A DNA stretch of 23,221 nucleotides from Bacillota bacterium (lineage in GTDB: Bacteria > Bacillota > Clostridia > Lachnospirales > Lachnospiraceae), in NCBI GenBank assembly GCA_023460575.1, contig JAEWPQ010000262.1:1-23221 (forward strand). The letters are read 5' to 3'. The notes under the pieces were generated by a model. The model was not told the origin of the DNA, made no database searches, and saw only the letters and a program-made list of their open reading frames with translations. Positions 7,372 to 14,179 of the stretch are shown here, one piece after another. How positions within the stretch are numbered: the first letter of the stretch is position 1; every line of letters begins with the position of its first letter. A program made the position numbers and the translations under genes.

Positions 7372-8175
7372 ATGTATCGGGTACTGATTGCAGATGATGA
7401 ATTAATAGAAAGAAAGGTACTTTATAAAACACTGACAAAGGAACTGGGAGATCAGTGCAGAATCTGGCAGGCAGAAAATGGAAGAGAGGCGCTGGAACTG
7501 TTTGACGAACATGATATTCAGATTGCAGTGCTGGATATTGAAATGCCCGGAATTAACGGCATAGAGGCGGCACAGGAGATGCGGCGGCGTAAAAGTGAGT
7601 GCAGTATCATTTTCCTGACTGCTTTTGATGATTTCTCTTATGCGAAGAAAGCCATTGGAATCCGCGTCCTTGACTATTTATTAAAGCCCTGCAAGGAAGA
7701 AGAACTGATCAGTGTATTAGACGAAGCCATGCGTCTTGCAGATAAGGCGAAGCAGGAAGGGAAAGGGGAGGAAGAGCTGAATATGCCTGAACCGGCTCTT
7801 TTTAAAGCTTCCGCTGAACTGAATACAGGAGATGGACAGGTAAGACTTCATAAGGTAGCGGAGGCGATACGTCAGTACATGGAGGAAAACTATGTGAGGG
7901 ACTTATCCATGCAGGATGTTGCAAGGGTGATGAATTATTCAGAGGCATATTTCTGTAAGCTGTTTAAACAGTGTTTTGATAAAAACTTCACAACTTATTT
8001 AACGGAATGCAGAGTGGAAGCTGCAAAAAACCTGCTGAAAGAACCTATGGTCAATGTTAAGGAGATCGGTGAGGCAGTAGGTTATAATGATTCCAATTAT
8101 TTTGCAAAGGTATTTAAGAGGGTCACAGGTATCAGTCCAACGGAATACCGGATGAGCATATTCAACAGAAAATAA
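7372..8175 (+). CDS. response regulator, REC plus AraC-type DNA-binding domain
   Basis: 267-aa partner of the preceding kinase. Receiver domain at 1-120: acidic pair D8/D9, phosphoacceptor Asp55 in VLDIEMPG, switch Thr83 in FLTAFDD, and Lys105 in DYLLKP. After a charged linker (about 120-155) comes an AraC/XylS two-helix-turn-helix domain (about 160-262) with MQDVARVMNYSEAYFCKLFK and VGYNDSNYFAKVFKRVTGISPTEYR. The ATG at 7372 has AGAGGGAG five bases upstream and matches the usual MYRVLIADDE start; an in-frame GTG at 7354, overlapping the kinase stop, has no better site. Likely targets are the downstream lipoprotein gene and unlinked transport genes; this is inferred from position only. Confidence 0.92.
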   Translation: MYRVLIADDELIERKVLYKTLTKELGDQCRIWQAENGREALELFDEHDIQIAVLDIEMPGINGIEAAQEMRRRKSECSIIFLTAFDDFSYAKKAIGIRVLDYLLKPCKEEELISVLDEAMRLADKAKQEGKGEEELNMPEPALFKASAELNTGDGQVRLHKVAEAIRQYMEENYVRDLSMQDVARVMNYSEAYFCKLFKQCFDKNFTTYLTECRVEAAKNLLKEPMVNVKEIGEAVGYNDSNYFAKVFKRVTGISPTEYRMSIFNRK

Positions 8176-8210
8176 GATTGTATCTTGTTGAATATATAAA
8201 ATTTTTGCCG

Positions 8211-8239
8211 TTTCCTTGCGAAAAACCGCTGGATATAAT
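8211..8239 (+). promoter_or_regulatory. possible promoter(s) before the TRAP-type binding protein gene
   Basis: TATAAT at 8234-8239 has TTTCCT 17 bases upstream, a poor -35; a second TATAAT lies at 8278-8283, also without a clear -35. Two good -10 boxes with bad -35 boxes fit promoters that need an activator such as the AraC-type regulator just upstream, but this is inference. Confidence 0.35.
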
Positions 8240-8309
8240 AAAATATGTTAAGATGACGTTAAAAAGAGACAGAAAGCTATAATGACAGCGTTAAGGAGGA
8301 CGGGGTTTT

Positions 8310-9380
8310 ATGAGAAGGGAACTACCGGGTGTTTTTTTGTGTGTAGTCATGGCAGTAGTTCTTACCGGCTGCAAAGGACCAGACCAGACCGGTGTGAATG
8401 GAAGTTCGGCCGGACCTGGAGGGAATTCGTCAGTGGAAGCGCCGGGAAAAGGAGTCTGGGAAAACCCTGAATATGTATTTACCTATGCAGAAAATCAGGC
8501 AGAAGATTATCCCACAACTCAGGGAGCATATAAATTTGCGGAATTAATCAGCCAGAAAACCAACGGGAGAATTTTAATTAATATTCAGGCAGGCGGGGTA
8601 TTGGGGGATGAAAAGTCTGTATGTGAGCAGCTGCAGTTTGGAGGAATTGATTTTATGCGGATTTCTTTATCTCCTCTGGCAGAGTTTGTACCCAAGCTGA
8701 ATGTTCTTCAGCTGCCTTATCTTTACCGGGATGCGGACCATATGTGGCAGGTCCTTGATGGTCCCATCGGGAAAGACTTTATGAACTCGTTTGAAGGCTC
8801 TGATCTGGTGCCTTTATCCTGGTATGATGCCGGCGCCAGAAATTTTTACAACTCTGTCCGTCCCATCAGAACACTGGATGATATGAAGGGGCTTAAGATC
8901 CGCGTCCAGGAATCGGAGATGATGATCGGGATGGCGGAGGCCCTGGGAGCAAGTCCTTCACCTATGCCTTATGCTGAGGTTTATTCAGCGCTGCAGACCG
9001 GTGCTATTGACGGTGCGGAAAATAACTGGCCATCCTATGAATCAACCAGTCATTATGAAGTGGCCAAGTATTACACAACAGACGAGCATAACCGCGTACC
9101 GGAGCTTCAGCTTTGTTCCCAGCCCACCTGGGATAAGTTAACAAAAGAAGATCAGAACCTTATTAAAGAATGCGCATTGGAGTCAGCGGAGTACGAACGA
9201 AAGTTATGGTCTGAGCGGGAAAGGGAATCAGAAAGGAAGGTTCGTCAGGCAGGCTGCCAGATCATAGAATTGTCGCCGGGAGAGAAACAGAAGTTTCAGG
9301 ATGCGGTAAAGCCTATGTATGAAAAATACTGCAGTGATTATATGGATATTGTAGACGCGATTATTGAAACAGGCAGATAG
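8310..9380 (+). CDS. TRAP-type (DctP family) solute-binding lipoprotein
   Basis: 356-aa secreted binding protein. The signal peptide ends in the lipobox LTGC (Cys21), so it is membrane-tethered on the outside. The DctP fold is shown by YKFAELISQKTNGRILINI, LPYLYRDADHMWQVLDG, the substrate-arginine segment GLKIRVQES, and the YSALQTGAIDGAENNW signature near residues 227-242. DctP proteins bind mostly organic acids (C4-dicarboxylates, sugar acids) and feed a DctQ/DctM permease. No DctQ or DctM gene is adjacent: a terminator follows directly. A TRAP-type protein next to a sensor kinase recalls Bacillus subtilis DctB, a binding protein needed for DctS signalling. AAGGAGG lies ten bases before the ATG. 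Confidence 0.9.
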   Translation: MRRELPGVFLCVVMAVVLTGCKGPDQTGVNGSSAGPGGNSSVEAPGKGVWENPEYVFTYAENQAEDYPTTQGAYKFAELISQKTNGRILINIQAGGVLGDEKSVCEQLQFGGIDFMRISLSPLAEFVPKLNVLQLPYLYRDADHMWQVLDGPIGKDFMNSFEGSDLVPLSWYDAGARNFYNSVRPIRTLDDMKGLKIRVQESEMMIGMAEALGASPSPMPYAEVYSALQTGAIDGAENNWPSYESTSHYEVAKYYTTDEHNRVPELQLCSQPTWDKLTKEDQNLIKECALESAEYERKLWSERERESERKVRQAGCQIIELSPGEKQKFQDAVKPMYEKYCSDYMDIVDAIIETGR

Positions 9381-9384
9381 AATG

Positions 9385-9423
9385 ACCCAGCCAGGTATCT
9401 TGTGGATATCAGGCTGGGTTTTC
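9385..9423 (+). terminator. intrinsic terminator after the TRAP-type binding protein gene
   Basis: ACCCAGCC/GGCTGGGT (9385-9392 with 9412-9419) extended by GGTAT/ATATC with one A-A mismatch and one G-U pair; 7-base loop; followed by TTTT. It separates this gene from a convergent small gene. Confidence 0.82.
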
Positions 9424-9433
9424 CATTTGGGAT

Positions 9434-9640
9434 TTACTGCTTTTTATCTTTCACCTTTGCTTTGGGAAGATAAGGATAGAGATCCTGGTATGCTTCCAGT
9501 TCCTCTTCTGAGGCCGGTTCTGCCGGAATCAGCCCCGTTAAGTCTGTAGAGGAACAGGCCTGAATGTCAATATCATAATTGTTTTTTGCAGTAACCCGGT
9601 CTGACCGGCGTCCGGAATCTTTATTTTCATCTGATTTCAT
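9434..9640 (-). CDS. 68-aa hypothetical protein
   Basis: A small, charged, soluble protein with no membrane segment or signal peptide. The N-terminal third is rich in Lys, Asp and Arg; the C-terminal part has TGLIPAEPASEEELEAYQDLYPYLP, an acidic stretch of helical character, followed by a basic tail KAKVKDKKQ (quoted in separate pieces: TGLIPAEP, SEEELEAYQDLYPYLP). No family recognised. The ATG at 9640 has AAAGGAG seven bases upstream, a strong site, which is the main evidence that the gene is real; an upstream in-frame ATG (9709) has none. It converges on the TRAP-type gene and diverges from the LytTR gene, with which it shares the 9641-9806 region. Confidence 0.6.
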   Translation of the reverse strand: MKSDENKDSGRRSDRVTAKNNYDIDIQACSSTDLTGLIPAEPASEEELEAYQDLYPYLPKAKVKDKKQ

Positions 9641-9686
9641 ATCAAGTCTCCTTTCCGTGTGGTTGACAGTCCCTTTTTTAGTGTGA

Positions 9687-9707
9687 GAATATCTGCTGTA
9701 AATATTC
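9687..9707. repeat. inverted repeat between the small gene and the LytTR gene
   Basis: GAATAT-N9-ATATTC sits in the divergent intergenic region. It may be an operator for one or both genes. LytTR proteins usually bind direct repeats, so it need not belong to the adjacent regulator. Confidence 0.3.
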
Positions 9708-9806
9708 ATAGTTTCTTAAAGTCTCTTTCTGCGTTATCAAAATATGGATGAAGCATTATGTAATTAAGGCTAATTTATCCATAAATAGATTTACAGGGGG
9801 AAGATT

Positions 9807-10262
9807 ATGAAAATTACCTTTTTTATTGATGAAAAGCTGCAAATGGAAGTGAAAAAAACGAAAGAATGGAAGAGCCTGAACCTGATATTTGAACGAATGG
9901 GATATGATATGATCATATTGGGAAATTTGAAATATGCCGCCTTTTTTAATGGAAAACCTTTTGTTTTTAATATGGGGGAGATTTTATATCTGGAGTCCTA
10001 TTATCGAAAAACAAGTGTAATGATAAAAGATGGCAGATTGCGTATCAAAGCAAGATTGAATGATGAGGAACAAAGACTTCCCAAAGAATGGTTTATCCGG
10101 ATCAGCCGTCATAACATTGTGAATATGCAGCATGTCAGGTCTGTGAAAGGCGAGGAGGTGGAAATGGTTAATGGAGATGTTCTGTATATCAGTCATAACA
10201 GGAGAAAGGAATTTGAGAAAGGTTACAGAGATTTTTTGAAATTCAATGATATACTGGTATAG
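9807..10262 (+). CDS. stand-alone LytTR-domain transcriptional regulator
   Basis: 151-aa protein with a LytTR DNA-binding domain at about 50-147: GEILYLESYYRKTSV, then FIRISRHNIVNMQHVRSV and GDVLYISHNRRKEFEKGYRDF, the usual beta-rich LytTR pattern. The N-terminal ~45 residues are not a receiver domain (no phosphoacceptor motif), so it is not a standard AgrA/LytR response regulator but the short, receiver-less type common in Clostridia. Such regulators often neighbour a membrane protein that controls them; here the closest is the two-TM protein on the opposite strand at 10474-11130, though this is only proximity. The start ATG has GGGGGAAG about five bases upstream. Target genes are unknown. 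Confidence 0.85.
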   Translation: MKITFFIDEKLQMEVKKTKEWKSLNLIFERMGYDMIILGNLKYAAFFNGKPFVFNMGEILYLESYYRKTSVMIKDGRLRIKARLNDEEQRLPKEWFIRISRHNIVNMQHVRSVKGEEVEMVNGDVLYISHNRRKEFEKGYRDFLKFNDILV

Positions 10263-10425
10263 ACAATACGAAAAAAGCCATGATAATGACGAAAAATGCA
10301 CACCCCATTGTCAGGGGCTGGGTCAGATGCTATTGTTAATGTAACAGAAACGCAGCAAATATTGTTTCTCATTCCCATATCGGCGATTTTTTTCTAAAAT
10401 CATTTCATCTTTTCTATTCTTTAGG

Positions 10426-10459
10426 CAGACAGCGAAAGTTAAGCCGATTTCGCTGTCTG
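10426..10459. terminator. hairpin between convergent genes, probable bidirectional terminator
   Basis: CAGACAGCGAAA (10426-10437) and TTTCGCTGTCTG (10448-10459) form a perfect 12-bp stem with a 10-base loop, immediately after the minus-strand gene at 10474 and downstream of the LytTR gene. The + side continues with pyrimidine-rich TCTCTCC; neither side has a clean U-tract, so termination strength is uncertain. Confidence 0.55.
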
Positions 10460-10473
10460 TCTCTCCTTCTGTC

Positions 10474-11130
10474 TCATGCTACCGGCATATCCTTAGAAAA
10501 CTCCTCCAGTATACAAAAGCGCCTGTAGATCCGGCGGAAAATGACTGCTGAAAGAAATAAAAACAGAATGCCGGCTGTAAAAACAATCCGGTTGACTATA
10601 AAAGTTCTGGGGCGGATCAAAAAGGGAGTTCCCATCCCTTTTATCTCTTCCTCGCTGTATCCTGCCTCTGATAAATATTTATGAAAATACGGTATAAGCT
10701 TCTTTTTCATGGGGATTATTTCCCCGTCAATAAAAATCTTCAGCTGAGGCCTCTGACCGCCTTTTAAAAAGGAATAAGTTTCTTCTGTCAGCCTGTCAAA
10801 GGACCAATTCTGGGTTTGGTCAGTCTTAAGTCCCAGATAGCCGCTGCTGATAGGAATGATATAATAGTTGCCTGAATTCTTCTTTGGAATGATGATTCCG
10901 TCGCTGTTTTTTTCGTAAGTAGTATCCGTTGCAAAATAGTCCAGTGCATAGACGACGTTACCTTCAATATGACTCCCAATTCTGATCTCTTTTCCTTCAA
11001 GAAGATCCTCGAAGGTGACAGGAGGAAGAAATGATGTAATAAAACCGGAGAAAGAGAACAGAATAAGAACCATACCTGCCGCAAAAAGTATTAAAATACC
11101 GCTGTTTATTGATTGCATTATTTTTTTCAT
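10474..11130 (-). CDS. two-TM membrane protein of unknown function
   Basis: 218 aa: TM1 at about 9-30, an extracytoplasmic domain of about 145 residues (31-177), TM2 at about 178-198, and a short basic cytoplasmic tail (RRIYRRF). The outer domain contains beta-like segments (RIGSHIEGNVVYALDYFAT, NYYIIPISSGYLGLK) and a Lys-rich patch (MKKKLIPYFHKYL). No catalytic motif or cysteine pair is visible. I do not recognise the family with certainty; similar two-TM proteins of unknown function are common in Lachnospiraceae. The ribosome binding site is weak (AAAGGG about 12 bases before the ATG). The promoter is at 11170-11198. It is divergent from lacI. Confidence 0.7.
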   Translation of the reverse strand: MKKIMQSINSGILILFAAGMVLILFSFSGFITSFLPPVTFEDLLEGKEIRIGSHIEGNVVYALDYFATDTTYEKNSDGIIIPKKNSGNYYIIPISSGYLGLKTDQTQNWSFDRLTEETYSFLKGGQRPQLKIFIDGEIIPMKKKLIPYFHKYLSEAGYSEEEIKGMGTPFLIRPRTFIVNRIVFTAGILFLFLSAVIFRRIYRRFCILEEFSKDMPVA

Positions 11131-11169
11131 AGTTCAATAAACCCTTTCTCTTAAGTTTAATACAAAAAC

Positions 11170-11198
11170 ATGGTAACAAAAACATAAATGAATGTCAA
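11170..11198 (-). promoter_or_regulatory. promoter for the two-TM membrane protein gene
   Basis: On the minus strand, TTGACA (complement of 11193-11198) and TACCAT (complement of 11170-11175) are 17 bases apart; a 4/6 -10 with a perfect -35. Confidence 0.6.
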
Positions 11199-11244
11199 GA
11201 TATATAAATATATGAAACCATAATAGTGAAAAAATGGATTTGTG

Positions 11245-11256
11245 AAACGTTTAATA
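11245..11256. promoter_or_regulatory. putative LacI-family operator upstream of lacI
   Basis: AAACGTTTAATA, containing the palindromic core AAACGTTT with the central CG typical of LacI/PurR-type operators, lies 8 bases upstream of the -35 box of the regulator gene. The same 12-mer occurs at 12633-12644 before the transporter operon. The distal position suggests autoregulation, but the mode is not clear. It does not match the CcpA cre consensus in its outer bases. Confidence 0.6.
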
Positions 11257-11264
11257 TTTACATA

Positions 11265-11293
11265 TTGACAATTAATTAAAAATCTGAGTTAAT
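11265..11293 (+). promoter_or_regulatory. promoter of the LacI-family regulator gene
   Basis: TTGACA (11265-11270), 17-base spacer, GTTAAT (11288-11293, 4/6). Confidence 0.6.
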
Positions 11294-11320
11294 AAGTACA
11301 AAAGATCTCTGGAGGAAATA

Positions 11321-12361
11321 ATGGCGACAATCAAAGAGCTGGCAAAATGCTGCGGCGTATCGGTGGCTACAGTTTCCAATATTTTAAATAATAAACCGGG
11401 TGCCAGTGAGAAGACCAGGAAGCTGGTTTTGGAAATGGCAGAGCAGTTAAACTATACGCCCAATATCGTGGCGAAAAATTTAAAGATGCAGAAAACCAGA
11501 AGTATCGGTGTAATCGCGGAAGACATGACCATATTCAGCATACCGGATATTATTGACGGAATCACGGACTATTGTCAGAAACAGGAATACCAGATTCTCT
11601 TAACCAATTTAAGGCTGTTTAAAAAATATAATGATACTTACTACAATAAGGACGATTATTATGAACTGGTCAGACAGGAAATTAAAAAGCTTATGGAAAA
11701 ACAGGTGGAGGGAATTATCTACGTGGCAGCCCATGAGCGGGTAATCCGCTGCATACCGGATACGCTGCCCATACCGGCAGTGATGGCCTATGGGTATTCC
11801 AGAAGCAGGAAGATTCCCTCTGTTGTGGTGGATGATATAAGCGGGGCGGCCCGGATTGTAAAGTATCTTCTGGATAACGGGCACCGGAAGGTGGGAGTTA
11901 TAACCGGAAAACCGGACAGCCTTCATGCCCAGGCCAGGCTGGTGGGTTACCAGCAGGTTCTTTTTGAAAACAAAATCCTGTATGATCCTGGTCTTGTGAC
12001 AGAGGGAGACTGGACAAGAGAATCCGGATACCGCTGCGCAGGTGAACTCCTTGAAAAAGGGGTTTCTGCCATATTTGCCATGAATGATCTGATGGCAGGC
12101 GGGGTTTATGACAGAGTGGAGGAGTTAAAACAGACCATAGGCCATGACATATCGGTAGCCGGATATGATGACAGAGAACTGTCAGGATACTATCACCCGC
12201 CTCTGACAACAGTCAGTCTGCCGCTCCATGATATCGGCTATAAGGCGAGTGAATGGATTATAGAGCTTCTAAATGGAGGAGAACTGGAGAATGCTGGGGA
12301 GAATGTCTGTGCGGTGGACTGCATGCTTCTGATACGAAAATCAGTAAGAGATCTGACATAG
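11321..12361 (+). CDS. LacI-family transcriptional regulator
   Basis: 346 aa. N-terminal LacI helix-turn-helix: ATIKELAKCCGVSVATVSNI (2-21) and the hinge-helix region NYTPNIVAKNLKMQKT (about 47-62). This is followed by a periplasmic-binding-protein-like effector domain (about 63-340) with SIGVIAEDM, DGITDYCQ, IVKYLLDNGHRKVGVITG, IFAMNDLMAGGVYD and ISVAGYDDRELSGYYHPPLTTV, all standard positions for sugar-sensing members. It should be a repressor released by a sugar or sugar phosphate. The transporter operon lies downstream in the same direction, with a matching operator 12-mer before each. GGAGG lies five bases upstream of the ATG. A terminator follows, so it is transcribed separately from the transporter genes. 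Confidence 0.93.
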   Translation: MATIKELAKCCGVSVATVSNILNNKPGASEKTRKLVLEMAEQLNYTPNIVAKNLKMQKTRSIGVIAEDMTIFSIPDIIDGITDYCQKQEYQILLTNLRLFKKYNDTYYNKDDYYELVRQEIKKLMEKQVEGIIYVAAHERVIRCIPDTLPIPAVMAYGYSRSRKIPSVVVDDISGAARIVKYLLDNGHRKVGVITGKPDSLHAQARLVGYQQVLFENKILYDPGLVTEGDWTRESGYRCAGELLEKGVSAIFAMNDLMAGGVYDRVEELKQTIGHDISVAGYDDRELSGYYHPPLTTVSLPLHDIGYKASEWIIELLNGGELENAGENVCAVDCMLLIRKSVRDLT

Positions 12362-12376
12362 AGCTGATATGGTAAT

Positions 12377-12421
12377 AAGAACGTTTATCTGTGGAGAATA
12401 GCGGACAAACGTTCTTTTTTT
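12377..12421 (+). terminator. intrinsic terminator after the LacI-family gene
   Basis: AAGAACGTTT (12377-12386) and AAACGTTCTT (12407-12416) form a perfect 10-bp stem followed by seven T (12415-12421). The arms resemble the operator core, so a role as a regulator-binding site as well cannot be excluded. Confidence 0.85.
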
Positions 12422-12516
12422 GCAGAAATGAGAAAGTTCGACAGAATTATACAGAAAGTTATGTAAAATTACATGGTTAAACGATTTATATACAGGATTA
12501 AATTATGCAAAAATAC

Positions 12517-12545
12517 TTTACATAGCCGTTTTCATGTGATAGTAT
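12517..12545 (+). promoter_or_regulatory. promoter of the sugar transporter operon
   Basis: TTTACA (12517-12522), 17-base spacer, TAGTAT (12540-12545) preceded by TGA, an extended -10. The start would be near 12552, giving an untranslated leader of about 190 bases that contains the operator at 12633-12644 and the hairpins described below. The rest of the 12362-12740 gap is AT-rich with no gene. Confidence 0.6.
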
Positions 12546-12631
12546 GCAACTATATATAAGAAAATCAATAAAAAATCAGTACATCAACACAAATACATAT
12601 ATATAAAATGCCGGATTTATAAAAAACATAT

Positions 12632-12679
12632 AAAACGTTTAATAAGACCGGCAGCACCCTCCTGGGGGGACGTTTTTTT
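12632..12679 (+). terminator. possible leader attenuator before the sugar-binding protein gene
   Basis: A G/C hairpin at 12657-12669 (CCCT paired with GGGG, including a U-G pair) is followed by ACG and seven T (12673-12679). AAAACGT (12632-12638) can also pair with ACGTTTT (12670-12676), enclosing the hairpin. It lies inside the leader of the transporter operon, and a second hairpin (ACAGAT/ATCTGT, 12688-12705) follows. The stem is short, so its activity is uncertain. Confidence 0.4.
12633..12644. promoter_or_regulatory. putative LacI-family operator before the transporter operon
   Basis: AAACGTTTAATA, identical to 11245-11256. It lies about 80 bases downstream of the predicted start site, so repression would act as a roadblock, or a closer promoter that I did not identify is used. 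Confidence 0.65.
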
Positions 12680-12740
12680 AGAATCATACAGATGGCAAGA
12701 TCTGTCTTGATAAGAAAGAATTTAAAAGGAGGATTTATTC

Positions 12741-14111
12741 ATGAAAAGGAGAGTATTGGGGGCTCTTGCATGTGCGGCCATGGCGGTGATTCTGGCGGCA
12801 GGCTGCAGCAGCACCAAGAGCAGTTCAGGAGAAACTGGCAGCAAGGGAGCTTCTGCCGGAAAGAAGTCGATGGAGGTGGCAGGTAATGATGTAACTACAT
12901 TAAATGTATGGACATTTATTGAACTCCACCAGGACTTTTACGTGAACATGGCTGAAAAGTGGAATGAGGCGCACCCGGATAAAAAGGTGAAACTGGTATT
13001 AAGCAACATGCCCTATGATGATATGCACAATAAGCTTTCTCTTGCTTTGGAATCTGGAGAAGGTGCACCGGATATTGTAGATATTGAGCTTGGAAAGTTT
13101 CCTGCCTTTATGGTTGGCAATATCGGATTAATGGAACTGAATGATGTGATAGAGCCTTACCGGAATAACATCGTACAGTCCCGTCTGGATATCTATTCCA
13201 AGGATGGAAAGGAATACGGTCTTCCCACCCACGTTGGAACCACGGTGGCATTTTACAATGAAAAGCTTTTAAAAGATGCAGGAATCAATTACCAGGATAT
13301 TAAAACATGGGATCAGTTTAAAGATGCGGGAGTGAAATATCACGAAGCCACCGGTAAGTATTTCTCCTGTGTGGAAACATCTGCTTCCTGGATGATTAAC
13401 CTGATGCTTGCTCAAAAGGGCGGAGATTACGTAGATGAGAACGGAAATTTAAACTTAAACAGCAAGGAACTGACGGAAGTGCTGGAATACATAAAAGGTA
13501 TGCAGGAAACAGGGGCTTTTGCAACCGTTCCGGGCGGACAGCCGGATAACGAAGAAGCGTATCCTTCTTACAATACAGGAGAATATGCTGTGCAGATTAT
13601 GCCTTTCTGGCAGACGTCCAGATTTGTAAACTACATGAAGGATTTAAAGAAGCAGGTCGCCATCTCAACAGTTCCTGTATGGGATGAGAGTGATAAAGAG
13701 ACAGCAACCATCGGCGGAGGCGGTACAGGAACCGCAATTGTAAAATCAGGTAAGAATGCGAAGCTGGCTGCAGAAGTTATGGCTTATATCAAGCTTTCCG
13801 AGGATTCCAACCGTGAAGTCTGGAATGTGCTTGGATTTGACCCGGTTAATACCGCTGTGTGGACAGATAAAACTCTTACTCAGAATCCGGATAACCAGTT
13901 TATTCAGTATTTCACCAATTATCCCTTTGACACACTTTTAAAAACCAAGGACAGCATCGGACTTTTAAGAGCGTATACCGATGAGAAATATCCTTCCATT
14001 AACAATGAATTATGCAATGTAACATTAAACAGTATTTTTGAGGATGGAATGGATGTGAAAGAAGCACTTGATTCTTCCCAGGAAACCTTAAAAAATGAAT
14101 TTAAAAAATAG
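12741..14111 (+). CDS. extracellular solute-binding lipoprotein, family 1 (sugar ABC transporter)
   Basis: 456 aa. Signal peptide with lipobox LAAGC (Cys22), then a Ser/Gly/Lys-rich linker, then the family 1 binding fold: TLNVWTFIELHQDFY, the AEKWNEAHPDKKVKLVL segment, DDMHNKLSLALESGEGAPDIVDIELG, PTHVGTTVAFYNEKLLKDAG, and a C-terminal IVKSGKNAKLAAEVMAYIKL. It delivers an oligosaccharide or sugar to the two permeases encoded downstream; the exact ligand is not readable. AAAAGGAGG lies eight bases upstream of the ATG. A 9-bp GC-rich stem follows the stop codon, typical of operons in which the binding protein is made in excess over the permeases. Confidence 0.93.
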   Translation: MKRRVLGALACAAMAVILAAGCSSTKSSSGETGSKGASAGKKSMEVAGNDVTTLNVWTFIELHQDFYVNMAEKWNEAHPDKKVKLVLSNMPYDDMHNKLSLALESGEGAPDIVDIELGKFPAFMVGNIGLMELNDVIEPYRNNIVQSRLDIYSKDGKEYGLPTHVGTTVAFYNEKLLKDAGINYQDIKTWDQFKDAGVKYHEATGKYFSCVETSASWMINLMLAQKGGDYVDENGNLNLNSKELTEVLEYIKGMQETGAFATVPGGQPDNEEAYPSYNTGEYAVQIMPFWQTSRFVNYMKDLKKQVAISTVPVWDESDKETATIGGGGTGTAIVKSGKNAKLAAEVMAYIKLSEDSNREVWNVLGFDPVNTAVWTDKTLTQNPDNQFIQYFTNYPFDTLLKTKDSIGLLRAYTDEKYPSINNELCNVTLNSIFEDGMDVKEALDSSQETLKNEFKK

Positions 14112-14118
14112 CAGGGAT

Positions 14119-14144
14119 GCCGCAGGGAGTGATACCCCTGCGGC
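14119..14144 (+). promoter_or_regulatory. intercistronic hairpin between binding protein and permease genes
   Basis: GCCGCAGGG (14119-14127) and CCCTGCGGC (14136-14144) pair perfectly over 9 bp with an 8-base loop. There is no U-tract, so it is more likely an mRNA-stabilising or processing stem protecting the 3' end of the abundant binding-protein message than a terminator. Confidence 0.6.
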
Positions 14145-14179
14145 TGCTGTATAAAAATCATTACTGGAAGGAGTACAAA

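Noticed and set aside
10387..10393. Run of seven T after LytTR as a terminator
   Set aside because: No stable hairpin precedes it; the 12-bp stem at 10426-10459 is a better candidate.
11241..11256. CcpA cre site at TGTGAAACGTTTAATA
   Set aside because: The central AAACGTTT fits, but the outer TG and CA positions of the cre consensus do not; a local LacI-family operator explains it better, given the second copy.
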